From Verrucomicrobiota bacterium (lineage in GTDB: Bacteria > Verrucomicrobiota > Verrucomicrobiia > Opitutales > Opitutaceae): 39,990 nt of DNA. This document shows, in pieces, positions 1 to 10,000 of this stretch. The notes under the pieces are model-generated. The model did not search any database. It was given only the letters and a program-made list of their open reading frames with translations, and was not told where the DNA came from. A program made the translations under genes and the position numbers. Position 1 is the first letter of the stretch; every line of letters begins with the position of its first letter. The stretch spans positions 1 to 39,990 of the forward strand of contig JAUWBF010000027.1 in the NCBI GenBank assembly GCA_030601755.1, written 5' to 3'.

Positions 1-237
1 CACGCCCTCGTTCACCACCAAGTCGCGGTAGTTGAAGACGCTCGCGCGCGACACCCCGGCCGCCTCCGCGATGCCCTTTGCGTCGAGCCGATGCTGCGCG
101 ATCAACCGAACCACCAGCAAACGCTTGCGCTGCCAGTCCGCCAGGTCCTTGCGCTCCCACGCTCCTTCGATCTGCGCCGCCAGTTCCTCCCCCAGCTTCT
201 CCAGTTTACGTGCCATGCCGGGAGCTTGGAGCCCCAT
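1..237 (-). CDS. Transposase-like HTH protein, N-terminal part (cut by window edge)
   Basis: The minus-strand frame reads from an ATG at 237 (alternative in-frame ATG at 216, giving MARKLEKLGEEL) to the window edge without a stop. The visible ~75 residues are a charged helix followed by a helix-turn-helix of the type 'IAEAAGVSRASVFNYRD', as seen at the N-terminus of IS630-type transposases and related winged-HTH proteins. That would make it a DNA-binding part of an insertion sequence, but the catalytic domain lies outside the window. Upstream is AT-rich sequence (TATACAAT on the minus strand at about 245-252) that could be a promoter or an element end. The family assignment is an inference from the HTH alone. 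Confidence 0.5.
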   Translation of the reverse strand, partial: MGLQAPGMARKLEKLGEELAAQIEGAWERKDLADWQRKRLLVVRLIAQHRLDAKGIAEAAGVSRASVFNYRDLVVNEGV

Positions 238-363
238 ACGTTAATTGTATAGTCCAAAAGCTACGGGCTGTTGGTATTAGTCTTTTTCCGGCGGGATCGG
301 TGGCGGGGCGGCAATGGGCAGGTGCGGCTTGTGTCGTGCGGCGAGGCGGGCAAAGTCGGGGGC

Positions 364-642
364 ATGAAGAGCGCCTACGAACTTGCCATGGAACGCCTGG
401 AACGCAGCGAGCCCAAGGGCCGCGCGCTCACCGCCGAACAGAAAAAACGCATCGGCGAAATCGACCTCGTCTACAAAGGCCGCTGGGCCGAACGGGAGAT
501 CTTCCTCAAGGGCCAACTCGAGACCGAACTCGCCAAGGGTGACCCCGACGCCGTCGAACAAATCCGCCGGCAACTCGCCTCCGAAAAGGCCCGCCTCGAC
601 GAGGAGTGCGAAGACGAGAAGGAACGCGTGCGGCGCGGGTGA
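364..642 (+). CDS. Small charged coiled-coil protein of unknown function
   Basis: A 92-aa protein, MKSAYELAMERLERSEPKGR onward, almost entirely predicted helix and very rich in Glu, Lys and Arg. A central segment (EIDLVYKGRWAEREIFLKGQ) is followed by a coiled-coil-like tail ending in RVRRG. There is no signal peptide, membrane segment or cysteine cluster. The ATG at 364 is preferred over upstream in-frame starts because the upstream residues are low-complexity and the charged helical pattern begins here. A short GC-rich hairpin (CGAGGG at 644-649 pairing with CCCTCG at 655-660) directly follows the stop and could be a weak terminator. I do not recognise a named family; it resembles short conserved hypothetical proteins of Verrucomicrobiota. 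Confidence 0.6.
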   Translation: MKSAYELAMERLERSEPKGRALTAEQKKRIGEIDLVYKGRWAEREIFLKGQLETELAKGDPDAVEQIRRQLASEKARLDEECEDEKERVRRG

Positions 643-700
643 GCGAGGGCCGAACCCTCGACGCCCACCCACCCGCTCGCCCGAGATCGCGGCAACGAGA

Positions 701-1546
701 CTAGCGATTGGCCTCGAGCTGCTCCCAGGCGATGGCCTGCAGCTTTGTGCTGGTCTCGGCGTCGAGTTTCACGTGCTTGGCCGCGACGTTGTCGGCGGGT
801 AGCTCGCGCGGGTCGGCATCGTAGATACGGCCGTAAAATGTGAGCGCGGAGAGGTAGGCGCCGATGGCGCTTTGGTGGTAGTTGTCACCGCCCCAGATTT
901 TGACCGGCCCCTCAACCACATCCTTCGTCGCGGGGTTGTCGGCGATGCCTTCATGCACCGCGGCCATGAACGAACAACCCACCGGCACGCGACCAGTCAG
1001 TCCGAAGTCCTTCACCGCGTCGGCGTAGGCTTGATGCAGTCCTTCGTGCATGGACTCCACGGACGGGATGTGGCCCTTCATCACGCGGTCGGGGCGACCC
1101 CAAGTTTCGTAAACGTAGATCTTCACGTCGGGGTTTTGCGCGCGCACGAGATCACGCAGTTTTTCCAGGTTGGCGCGAAACGAATCGTGGGACTTGCGGT
1201 TGCCGTTCTCGATCAGCGGACCGGTGCTGTAATCCTGAAAAACGACGATGTCCCACGGCTTGTCGATCAGCTCGCGCTTCGTCTCGTAGTGAAACGAGAG
1301 GTGTTTGCCGCCAACCGTTTCCATCGTGACAACCGGAGATTTTCCACCGGCCACGGCCAGCGCCTGAAACAGCGACGGCACGCCGCCGGCGGCACCGCCA
1401 TTGAGCTCCACAGCCTCGCCCACGGTGATCGAACGCGGCACGAAGGTGAAGCTATTGCCGACAAACAGCACATTCTGGGCGGACAGCGACGCGACTCCGG
1501 CGGACAGGCCGGCGAGCGCTGCGAACATCAGGGGGACAAGACGCAT
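701..1546 (-). CDS. Exported SGNH/GDSL-type hydrolase (DUF4886-like)
   Basis: A 281-aa protein with an N-terminal signal peptide (MRLVPLMFAALAGLSAGVAS, cleavage probably near LSAQ). It is followed by 'NVLFVGNSFTF', the block I position of SGNH esterases with GNS in place of GDS. A C-terminal 'GGDNYHQSAIGAYLSALTFY' supplies the Asp and His expected late in the fold. The order G-N-S near the start and D-x-x-H near the end is typical of DUF4886/SGNH proteins, which hydrolyse esters on carbohydrates or lipids. The substrate cannot be told from sequence. An in-frame GTG six bases upstream is possible, but the ATG at 1546 gives a clean signal peptide. The gene is alone on its strand between a small hypothetical gene and ettA. 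Confidence 0.75.
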   Translation of the reverse strand: MRLVPLMFAALAGLSAGVASLSAQNVLFVGNSFTFVPRSITVGEAVELNGGAAGGVPSLFQALAVAGGKSPVVTMETVGGKHLSFHYETKRELIDKPWDIVVFQDYSTGPLIENGNRKSHDSFRANLEKLRDLVRAQNPDVKIYVYETWGRPDRVMKGHIPSVESMHEGLHQAYADAVKDFGLTGRVPVGCSFMAAVHEGIADNPATKDVVEGPVKIWGGDNYHQSAIGAYLSALTFYGRIYDADPRELPADNVAAKHVKLDAETSTKLQAIAWEQLEANR

Positions 1547-1651
1547 TTGCACAACCTACCACGCGCCCGGCGCAGAGCGCAACCCCGGGGAACCGGGCGC
1601 TCGATACTATCAATGGCGCAGGCCGGCCGATAAGCGCGGCTACGCGCCGGC

Positions 1652-3343
<1,692 letters not shown>

Positions 3344-3442
3344 GGTGGTTTCGATGCGAGCGGGCGCGGGCGGCCGGGTCAAGGGACCGTTTGCCAAGGC
3401 ACCGCCAGACCTCGGCCAAACGCGCCTGCAAAACCGGCAAGT

Positions 3443-3517
3443 TTGTCACTTATTAAGTGACAATGGCCTTAAGGCCTTTTCTTCCAGCAGGATATTTGTC
3501 ACTTAATAAGTGACAAA
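3443..3517. repeat. Pair of near-identical palindromes upstream of ettA
   Basis: Two palindromes share arms: TTGTCACTTA/TAAGTGACAA around a central T (3443-3463), and TTTGTCACTTA/TAAGTGACAAA around a central A (3495-3517). Between them lies a third perfect palindrome, GGCCTTAAGGCC (3465-3476). All are seen directly in the sequence. They sit between the ettA start and the ykgJ 3' remnant. Possible roles are operators, mobile palindromic repeats or transcript-end structures; none is proven. A second pair with a different sequence but the same layout is at 35682-35778. Confidence 0.9.
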
Positions 3518-3561
3518 TGGTTCGGAGCGGGGTGCGAGCGCAGGTGGGAACGTGGGGGGGG

Positions 3562-3741
3562 TCAGGGGCGGGTGGCGTGTTCGAGGGCGGTGAGGCGGGC
3601 GTGGGCGTCGGCGGCGTCGCAACCGCACATGTCGGCCGAGGGGCGCAGGCTGGCACAGAAGGCGGGACGCTCGGGCCGGCCGAAGATCGCGCAGCGCAGG
3701 TCGGGCAGGAGTTGCACGCAGGGGATGCCCGCGGGCTTGCC
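3562..3741 (-). pseudogene. ykgJ: 3' part of host YkgJ-type cysteine-cluster gene, cut by the element
   Basis: Read on the minus strand from the att core, this codes for the C-terminal 56 residues of a YkgJ-family protein: AGIPCVQLLPDLRCAIFGRP, then PERPAFCASLRPSADMCGC, ending EHATRP and a stop at 3562. It has no start of its own. Frame and sequence continue exactly from the fragment at 13615-13734 (ending MPHGKP), so joining the two across the element restores an 84-aa protein with the family's cysteine pattern. YkgJ-type proteins are small Fe/Zn-binding proteins of unclear function. The split is the direct evidence for the integration site. Confidence 0.9.
3734..3741. other. attL core of the integrative element
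   Basis: The 8-bp GGCTTGCC is shared by the left junction (3734-3741) and the right junction (13652-13659). Left of it lies host ykgJ 3' sequence; right of it begins element DNA with the recombinase gene. Large serine recombinases typically leave only such a short identity, with strand exchange at a central dinucleotide. The exact dinucleotide cannot be fixed from one side. Confidence 0.75.
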
Positions 3742-3760
3742 ATTTGGTCCTTGGAGACCT

Positions 3761-5374
3761 ATGAAAACCTCCCTTAAAAGACTCCTTGCAGACATCATGA
3801 GCCAACCCGAGAAGACCGAAAAGCCCAAGGCCTACAGCTACCTGCGTTTCTCTACTCCCGAACAGCGGAAAGGGGATAGTGAACGGAGGCAGACCGAACT
3901 TGCCAAGCGTTACGCCGAGACTCACGGCCTAGAGCTGGATTCAGAGTTAACCTACAAGGACCTTGGGCTCTCCGGCTTTCATGGAGCCAACGTCGAGCGG
4001 GGGAGCCTTGCCGAGTTCCTTGATGCGGTCGAACGGGGCATCGTCCCGAAGGGCAGTTTTCTGCTGGTGGAGAATCTCGACCGCCTCAGTAGGAAGACTC
4101 CCCGCAAAGCCCTGCGCATCTTGGAGGACATCGTTGAGGCTGGGATTGTCGTGGTGACTCTCATGGACGGCAAACAGTTCACCCAGGCCAGCCTCGATGG
4201 CTTCGATCTGTTCCATGCGCTTCTAACAATGATTCGCGCCCACGAAGAAAGCGCAACCAAGCAACGCCGCGCAAAGGAGTCTTGGAAAGCATCATTGGAT
4301 AAAGCCTCCAAGGGAGAAGCCAGGGGGGCCTCGGCTGGGCCGGCGTGGCTCCGGCCCTCACCAGACGGCAAACGATGGGAGGCCATTCCCGAACGTGCGG
4401 ATGTGATTCGGCAAATCTACCGGCTCGCCAAGGGTGGCAAGGGAAAGGAGGCAATCGCCAAGCTCCTCAACTCTGAAGGGGTGCCCACCTTTGGCAACAG
4501 GGCCAAGCAGTGGCATGGCTCCTACATCTACCGTGTGTTGAACAACAGGGCGGTGCTAGGTGAACACACGCCCATCGAACGTGGGCTGGACCCCTCGACC
4601 GACACCAAGGTCTTAATACCGCAAAAACCGATTAAGAATTACTACCCCCGCATCGTGTCTCAGTCCCTGTGGGAAGACGTGCAGAGCATTGCCGCCACTA
4701 ATCCAAGGAGGGGCAGACACTCCCACGCTCCTGTTTCAAATATCCTAGGTGGCTTGGCGCGCTGTGCGCACTGCGGGGACTCTATGGTTCGCGTCAACAA
4801 GGGTGAATGGAAGGCCCTCGTTTGTCGGGCCGCCCGTGGGGGCGTCAAAGACGACCACGGACATCCTAAGTGCAAGTATGAGAGCGTATCCTACTCCAAG
4901 GTGGAGACCACCATCTTGGATAACCTGGAGCGACTTTGCGCCGAAGCCCCTCCTCAAGGACAGAAAACCACCAGCCTTCAAAAGCAGCTCACAGGTTTAC
5001 AGCAGGAGATAGAGGACATAACAGACGCCCTCGAAAACCTGCTTATGGCCATCGACCGCAGCAACGCCCCAGCGCCTGAGTCGATCCTCGCAAAGATCAG
5101 GCTATACGAAACTGAATTAAACGTTCTAAGAGGGCGTGAAGGCTCTGTCTTGGAGGCGCTAAAAAACACATCACAAACCCTCGTCCAGAGCCGATTGACC
5201 TCCCTGCTTGCAGAGGGGAAGAAAAAGAACCCAGACCGAACAGCGCTGAACGCCTGTCTGCGTTCCCTGCTGAACTCTGTATTCGTATCGCCCAAAAGGG
5301 GAGAGCTGGCGTTTGAGTGGAAGCATTCCGAAAATCGTTCGGACCTGCTCTTCGCCTTCCCCGCCAGGTCATAG
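3761..5374 (+). CDS. Large serine recombinase (integrase)
   Basis: A 537-aa protein. The resolvase domain opens with 'YSYLRFSTPEQRKGDSERRQ', where Ser31 is the expected nucleophile, and continues with 'LVENLDRLSRK'. A recombinase domain follows (IRQIYRLAKGGKGKEAIAKL...), then a zinc ribbon (CAHCGDSM, later Cys residues ending HPKC), a coiled coil (about residues 405-430) and a C-terminal tail. This is the full architecture of large serine recombinases, which cut attP and attB with a 2-bp overlap. The ATG at 3761 has GGAG a few bases upstream; an alternative ATG is at 3797. The start is only about 20 bp inside the attL core, so in the integrated state its upstream DNA is host sequence. It is the enzyme expected to have inserted this element. 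Confidence 0.93.
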   Translation: MKTSLKRLLADIMSQPEKTEKPKAYSYLRFSTPEQRKGDSERRQTELAKRYAETHGLELDSELTYKDLGLSGFHGANVERGSLAEFLDAVERGIVPKGSFLLVENLDRLSRKTPRKALRILEDIVEAGIVVVTLMDGKQFTQASLDGFDLFHALLTMIRAHEESATKQRRAKESWKASLDKASKGEARGASAGPAWLRPSPDGKRWEAIPERADVIRQIYRLAKGGKGKEAIAKLLNSEGVPTFGNRAKQWHGSYIYRVLNNRAVLGEHTPIERGLDPSTDTKVLIPQKPIKNYYPRIVSQSLWEDVQSIAATNPRRGRHSHAPVSNILGGLARCAHCGDSMVRVNKGEWKALVCRAARGGVKDDHGHPKCKYESVSYSKVETTILDNLERLCAEAPPQGQKTTSLQKQLTGLQQEIEDITDALENLLMAIDRSNAPAPESILAKIRLYETELNVLRGREGSVLEALKNTSQTLVQSRLTSLLAEGKKKNPDRTALNACLRSLLNSVFVSPKRGELAFEWKHSENRSDLLFAFPARS

Positions 5375-5597
5375 GCAAGCTCCGGGTGGTCCACGGGTAG
5401 GCACTGGCTACACCAACTTAGCACAGGTAAGGCCGCAAGCGCGGCTTCGGGATGGGCGAGACAGCGCCGCCACGGCTAATCTTAGGCTTTCCACTCAACA
5501 TCGCCGTGAGACGGTGACAACATAGCAAAATAACACCATAAGACACTGCAATAAAGCTACTTGACTAATAAAAATAGTGGATGGATTAGGCACCCCG

Positions 5598-6071
5598 ATG
5601 AACAAACTAAATCATATCCACACAGTCACCGTCCCCGTTGAAATTCCGCGCTACCTCTGGGATGCGCTTATCTCCCGTTACTCTGGGTTCTCAGACTGGA
5701 GGAAACAAAACCAAAGCCAGACAGACCTCGCTACAGACCTCTTTGTAGTGCCTATGCTTCATCTGTTTGCATCGGCGGTCACTGAGCTTTTGACACAAGA
5801 CCAACTAGACGAGATTAGCACGGTCTGCCCCACCTCAGGCAGGCCTTTGAAGTCGACCCACAAGGGGCGGTTCTCACGCTTCCAAAAACAGACGGCGGTT
5901 GTTTGCGTGGACACACCTCCCCTAAAACTGCGGGCAGACTCTCAGCTACTCGGGGACCTCAAACGCCTTGCTGAGGAGCGACAAAAAACCGTTGAGGACC
6001 TAATCTCGCCGTTCGTCACTACCTGCCTGCGGGACCTGCTGGAAGACGTGAAGATACGGGACGGCCTGTAA
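5598..6071 (+). CDS. Element-encoded protein of unknown function
   Basis: A 157-aa protein starting MNKLNHIHTVTVPVEIPRYL; an in-frame GTG at 5577 is an alternative start. It has no signal peptide or transmembrane segment. The middle (CPTSGRPLKSTHKGRFSRFQ) is basic, and the C-terminal third is helical (LLGDLKRLAEERQKTVEDLI) with a look of ribbon-helix-helix or tetramerisation segments, but I cannot assign a fold. It is followed 23 bp later by a strong intrinsic terminator, so it forms the end of a short plus-strand unit after the recombinase. The 223 bp between the recombinase stop and this start hold a small GC hairpin (GCCGC-AAGC-GCGGC near 5433) and an AT-rich stretch just before the gene that may contain its promoter. 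Possibly a regulator or recombination directionality factor; that is only a guess from position. Confidence 0.6.
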   Translation: MNKLNHIHTVTVPVEIPRYLWDALISRYSGFSDWRKQNQSQTDLATDLFVVPMLHLFASAVTELLTQDQLDEISTVCPTSGRPLKSTHKGRFSRFQKQTAVVCVDTPPLKLRADSQLLGDLKRLAEERQKTVEDLISPFVTTCLRDLLEDVKIRDGL

Positions 6072-6094
6072 CTCCGCCAAAGCCTACACCCCCG

Positions 6095-6124
6095 CCCCTA
6101 GGTTTGACCGCCTAGGGGTTTTTT
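6095..6124 (+). terminator. Rho-independent terminator after the 157-aa gene
   Basis: CCCCTAGG (6095-6102), an 8-nt loop, CCTAGGGG (6111-6118), then six T. A textbook intrinsic terminator on the plus strand. Confidence 0.93.
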
Positions 6125-6178
6125 GTGCCCTCATGCCGGCACCCTTGCCCCCGCCTAAAAGACTGATAGCGCGGAGGC

Positions 6179-6301
6179 ATGAAGAAAGGAGACCCCGACA
6201 AACTCAAAGGCGCTTCCCTACCTCTGTGGCTGGCAATCCTTGTCCTCTATGGCGTGCTCTACGTCATCGGTTCAACCTATGAAGCAATAACACGACGCTG
6301 A
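6179..6301 (+). CDS. 40-aa single-span membrane protein
   Basis: A short gene lying between two intrinsic terminators. It starts MKKGDPDKLKGASL, with a good ribosome binding site (GGAGG ending one base before the ATG). A single hydrophobic helix (LPLWLAILVLYGVLYVIG) and a basic tail ending ITRR complete it. Lys-rich N-terminus, one membrane span and a short C-terminus suggest an inner-membrane micro-protein. Similar small proteins in phages and satellites act as holin-like, immunity or toxin peptides, but nothing in the sequence decides this. The strong Shine-Dalgarno, unusual in this window, and the flanking terminators argue that it is a real, separately transcribed gene. Its promoter would lie in 6125-6170. 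Confidence 0.62.
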   Translation: MKKGDPDKLKGASLPLWLAILVLYGVLYVIGSTYEAITRR

Positions 6302-6323
6302 GGCATCGCCTAGGCTCTCCAAG

Positions 6324-6359
6324 GCCTCCCCAAAGGGTAACACCTAGGGGAGGCTTTTT
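6324..6359 (+). terminator. Rho-independent terminator after the 40-aa gene
   Basis: GCCTCCCC (6324-6331) pairs with GGGGAGGC (6347-6354) across a 15-nt loop, followed by five T. Confidence 0.9.
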
Positions 6360-7024
6360 CGTGTCTCCATCGGTCGACCTAGGCAGGGGAGCCACTGGGA
6401 GACAGGCCGATGAAAAAACCGATGGATAAACACGAATGAAAGCGAAGGCGGACGCCCCTCCCCTGCTCTCCGTCCCACCTCGGGCAAGCCTCTGCTGTAG
6501 ACACGCTGTAAGCGACTCACACGGGACAGGGGCGAGGCGAAGGCATCCCCCAACCCCGGACGCAGCCGCTTTGCCGAGGGCGGAAGACGGCCCAGAGTGA
6601 CACCTAAACGGCACCGATAGGCATTCCCTCAGAGGTAAAACGCATACCTCCCCGAAGTAAGGGGGCGGTCTGGGTGGCCTGTTTTTGGCCTCAGGCGAGC
6701 GGGTTGCCGTAAGGAAAACGAACTTTTTTCGCCTCGGTATGGCTAAGGGGATTCCATGCGTCCCGACAATGGCGAGAGAAACACATAAGGCGCTTTAACT
6801 CAAGCCAAAGCAAAGCCCCCTTTGCCTGCCAGACATACCCCAAATCAAAAGTTTAGCTCCCCGCCTAGGATAAACGCCTTGGCCCATAAATGCGCGCCCG
6901 TTCGCGCCCGCATATGAAGGAGGCAGGGGGCACGGGGGGAACTTAGGACAGCGATGGTATGTAATACCGGCTCGGATTTTTCCTAGAAATAGCCGCACAG
7001 GGCGACCGGCTGGAAGCAGGCAAA
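6360..7024. other. 665-bp non-coding stretch inside the element
   Basis: No convincing protein-coding frame was found on either strand in a compact element that is otherwise tightly packed. Visible structure is limited to a short palindrome GGTAT-GTA-ATACC near 6956-6968, A- and T-runs (ACTTTTTTCGCC near 6724), and purine-rich GGAGGCAGGGGGCACGGGGG near 6919. It contains no clear iterons. Candidates are a replication origin, a packaging-like signal or an untranslated RNA; the sequence alone does not choose between them. Confidence 0.5.
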
Positions 7025-7061
7025 GGGGGACTGAGGGATTGCATGGGTCCTTCAGTCCCCC
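7025..7061 (-). terminator. Hairpin terminator of the element's minus-strand operon
   Basis: GGGGGACTGA (7025-7034) pairs perfectly with TCAGTCCCCC (7052-7061). On the minus strand the hairpin comes 16 bp after the stop of the 1164-aa gene and is followed by only three T. It is a strong stem with a weak T-tract. Confidence 0.7.
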
Positions 7062-7077
7062 GCCTAACTTCTGGGTC

Positions 7078-10000
7078 TTACTGGCCGATGAGGGCCGCGA
7101 TCTGTCCGCCCCGCTCGGTCCGCTTGAGGGCGAGCTGCTGGGCTTTGACCTGGTTTACCGCGCTGCGAAGCTCGGGATATTCCCGGAGGGTCTGGGCGTA
7201 TGCGGCACGTCGATACACGCCGATGATGCGGCGGAGCTGGGACACCCTGGGACTCTCGATGCCGAGGCCCTCAGGGGCGACGCCGAGGGCTTGGTAGCCT
7301 CGGGAGTCGATGAGCTTCTCCAGGGCTTGCCGGAGGTTCTTGCCGCCCACCTTGACCTCTCCTTGGAGCTGGCTCCAGCGGTCGTAGGCGGTCTGACCTT
7401 TGGCGCTCCGGTAGTCCAGCAGGGACAGGGGTCCCTGAGCCACCGGGGGATTCTTGAAGCCGTGGTTGAGCTGGGCCAACTCGGCGAAGATGCGGTCGTC
7501 CTTGGTCCGACTCATCACGAAGGGGTTCACCGCAGCCCAGGGGGTTTGGGCGAGCATGGAGTCCACTGGCTCTCCGAGGAGGTTGCGACGCGGCTCCAGG
7601 CCTCCGGGGTTGCCGGGGAGTCGGCTGTAGATGGCGTCCTGCATCGTGCGGATTTCCTTGATGGCGTCGTCCCCGTCGAGGGCTCCTCCCACCTGATTGA
7701 TGAAGGCGGGAATGTAGGACGCGGCCTGCTTCTGAAGGAGCCGAGGGGCGAACCGGTCGGGCTGATTCAGGGCGTTCAACAACTGGGTGACACCAACGAG
7801 GTAGGAACGGTTGGTGAGATTGGCTGCCAAGGAGGAGACCAAGGCTCCCATGAGGGCCTCCTGCGGAGCGATCAGGCGGGTCTCTTGGCGCATCCCCACC
7901 TCATTCCAGTCTGCCACGATTCCCAAGAATCCCGCGAAGGGGTCGAGACGCTGGTAGGAGACATAGGTCTTCTGCCCATCCGGGCCGTCGAACACAAGGG
8001 AGTAAGGTTGCCATCCAGAGGCCAAGAGGGCGTTACGCTCCTCCAGGTTATCCGGGCCTTTGCCGGTCACCCGTCCTTCATGCCAAAGCGTGGAAGCCAT
8101 GGCGAAGATACCAAGACCCATGGCGGTGCGGCCTCGGGCCTGGGAACGAACCAGGGGGTCCGCGCTGGCGATCTCCAGGGCATGGCGGGCGTGCAGCTCA
8201 GAGAGTATCGGGAGATGCAGGTTACCGCCTCCGGGGATCGGCAGGGTGGTCAGAGCGGCGGTGCGCTGGCCGATGAACTTGAGGATGTTCGTGGGGGTGC
8301 GGACGAACGGGAGGAAAACCTGGGCGATGGGGTGCGAGGCGGTGAAGCTCTGGATGGCTTTGCCGGCCTTACCCAGCTCACGCTGGAAGGTGGCCTCGTC
8401 GGCTACGTTCTTGCCGAACACAGCGGCGGACAGGGCGGAGCTGCTTTCATCGTAGTTGTCCTCCAAATACTTCTCGATGAACTGCTGTTTCTCCAGTCCG
8501 CCGAGGCCTTTCTCCACGGCAAGGGCCTCGGCCTCTCGGGCAAGCGCGGCTTCGCTGTAGCGGCTCCCACCTTGGCGGATGGCCTCGGACATTTGGGTGT
8601 CGATGAAGTTGGCCAACTCCGCCCCGGAGAGACCCTGAAGTCGGCCCTGATGGTAGAGGTGGGCCTTGGCGGCGCCTCGGGTGTTGATCTGGCGGAAGAA
8701 CTCGTCGGTGCCGGTGAGGAACCGGGAGGGCAGTCGGGCGGCTTCACCGAAGGCGTTGAAGAAGTGCCAGAGGGAGGAGCCCTTGAGGTCGAGGGCGTCC
8801 TGGGCACCAGCCTGGAGTTCGCTGCGGAGGCCGGTGGAGACCTTGGAGGCGTCCTGGGCGAGGTAGCCTGCGGAGAGGGCCTTGCCGTTGCCGATGATGT
8901 CGGAGGTGCCCCGGCGACCGGACTCGATGATGCCTTCGCCGCTCATGAAGGCCTGGCCGGCAAACTTGAAGGCGTCCTTCACGGACTCGGCCATGTAGAC
9001 GTATTGGCGAGCGAAGGACGACGCGGCCTTGGTGTCACCAGAGGCGAGCGCACCCACGATGCCCTCCATGGGGAGGTAGAGGGTGTTGAGGGCGTTGCCG
9101 AGGGTGTTGACGATTGTGGTCTTGGGGCCGGAGAGGATGGCGTTGACCCAATACTCATTGTGGGCGCGCAAGAGGCGACCACCCCAGGTGAGTTGGTTGG
9201 AGACGAGCTTGCCTACGCCCTCAGGGGACGCGGCGGCGATCTTCTGGAGCTGGCTGGAAATGTAGCCGGTGCCGCCGAGGTCCTGGACGAGTTGCTTGGC
9301 CATGCTGACCGAGCTGATCTCGGCCTGCTTGATGTAGCGGCGGGCACGCAGGGCGCGACCCTGGGCGGTGCCGTAGCCAGACACGATGGAGATAAGCTCG
9401 GCGAGTTTCTCCTGGGCGGAGAGGGAGCGGAGCATGTTCTCCTCGGTGCCTTGGCCCTTGGCGACCAGCTCGGCGTAGTGCTTGGCTTCCTGGGCTACGG
9501 CGACCATGAGTTCGGAAGCGGCCTGAGCCTTGTAGGTGGCGTTCACGGTGTCTTCCAGTCCTCCTCGGAGGTGAGCAAACACAGCTTCCGTCGACCTGCC
9601 CGTCATGTCTTGGATGACCTGGAGGGACTTGGCTCGGGTTTCCTCCAGAGACTCGACGGCCTTGACCTTGCCGGAGGCGGTGTCGCGTTCGCGCACGAAG
9701 CGAGCACGCTCCTCAAGGAGGGCTGCGAGGTCTTCCGACGAATCAACCACGCGGCTGATTTCCTTGTCGGGGCTCTGGAAGAGGTGGCCGCTCTCGATGT
9801 CGAGTCGGGCCAGCTTCTTGATGGAGTCGGTGGCGGCTTCGCCAGCCGTATCCGAGGCACCACTACCGGCACGCTTGAGGGCGTTCTCGATGGGCTCCAC
9901 GGATACGGTGCGGGCGAGCTTGGCGGCTTCCTCCTTGGCGAGGCCGGAGAGGACGCCGGAGCGATACTTGGAATAGGCCTTGAGGCCGTGGACGAGGCCG

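Noticed and set aside
6264-6614. Possible 116-aa minus-strand gene in the element
   Set aside because: It covers a plus-strand terminator and the 3' end of the 40-aa gene, has no motif, and part of it reads through a common 'AAACACGAATGAAAG' type repeat sequence.
6795-6998. Possible 67-aa minus-strand gene in the non-coding stretch
   Set aside because: Unusual Pro/Cys/Arg-rich composition, no ribosome binding site and no recognisable feature.
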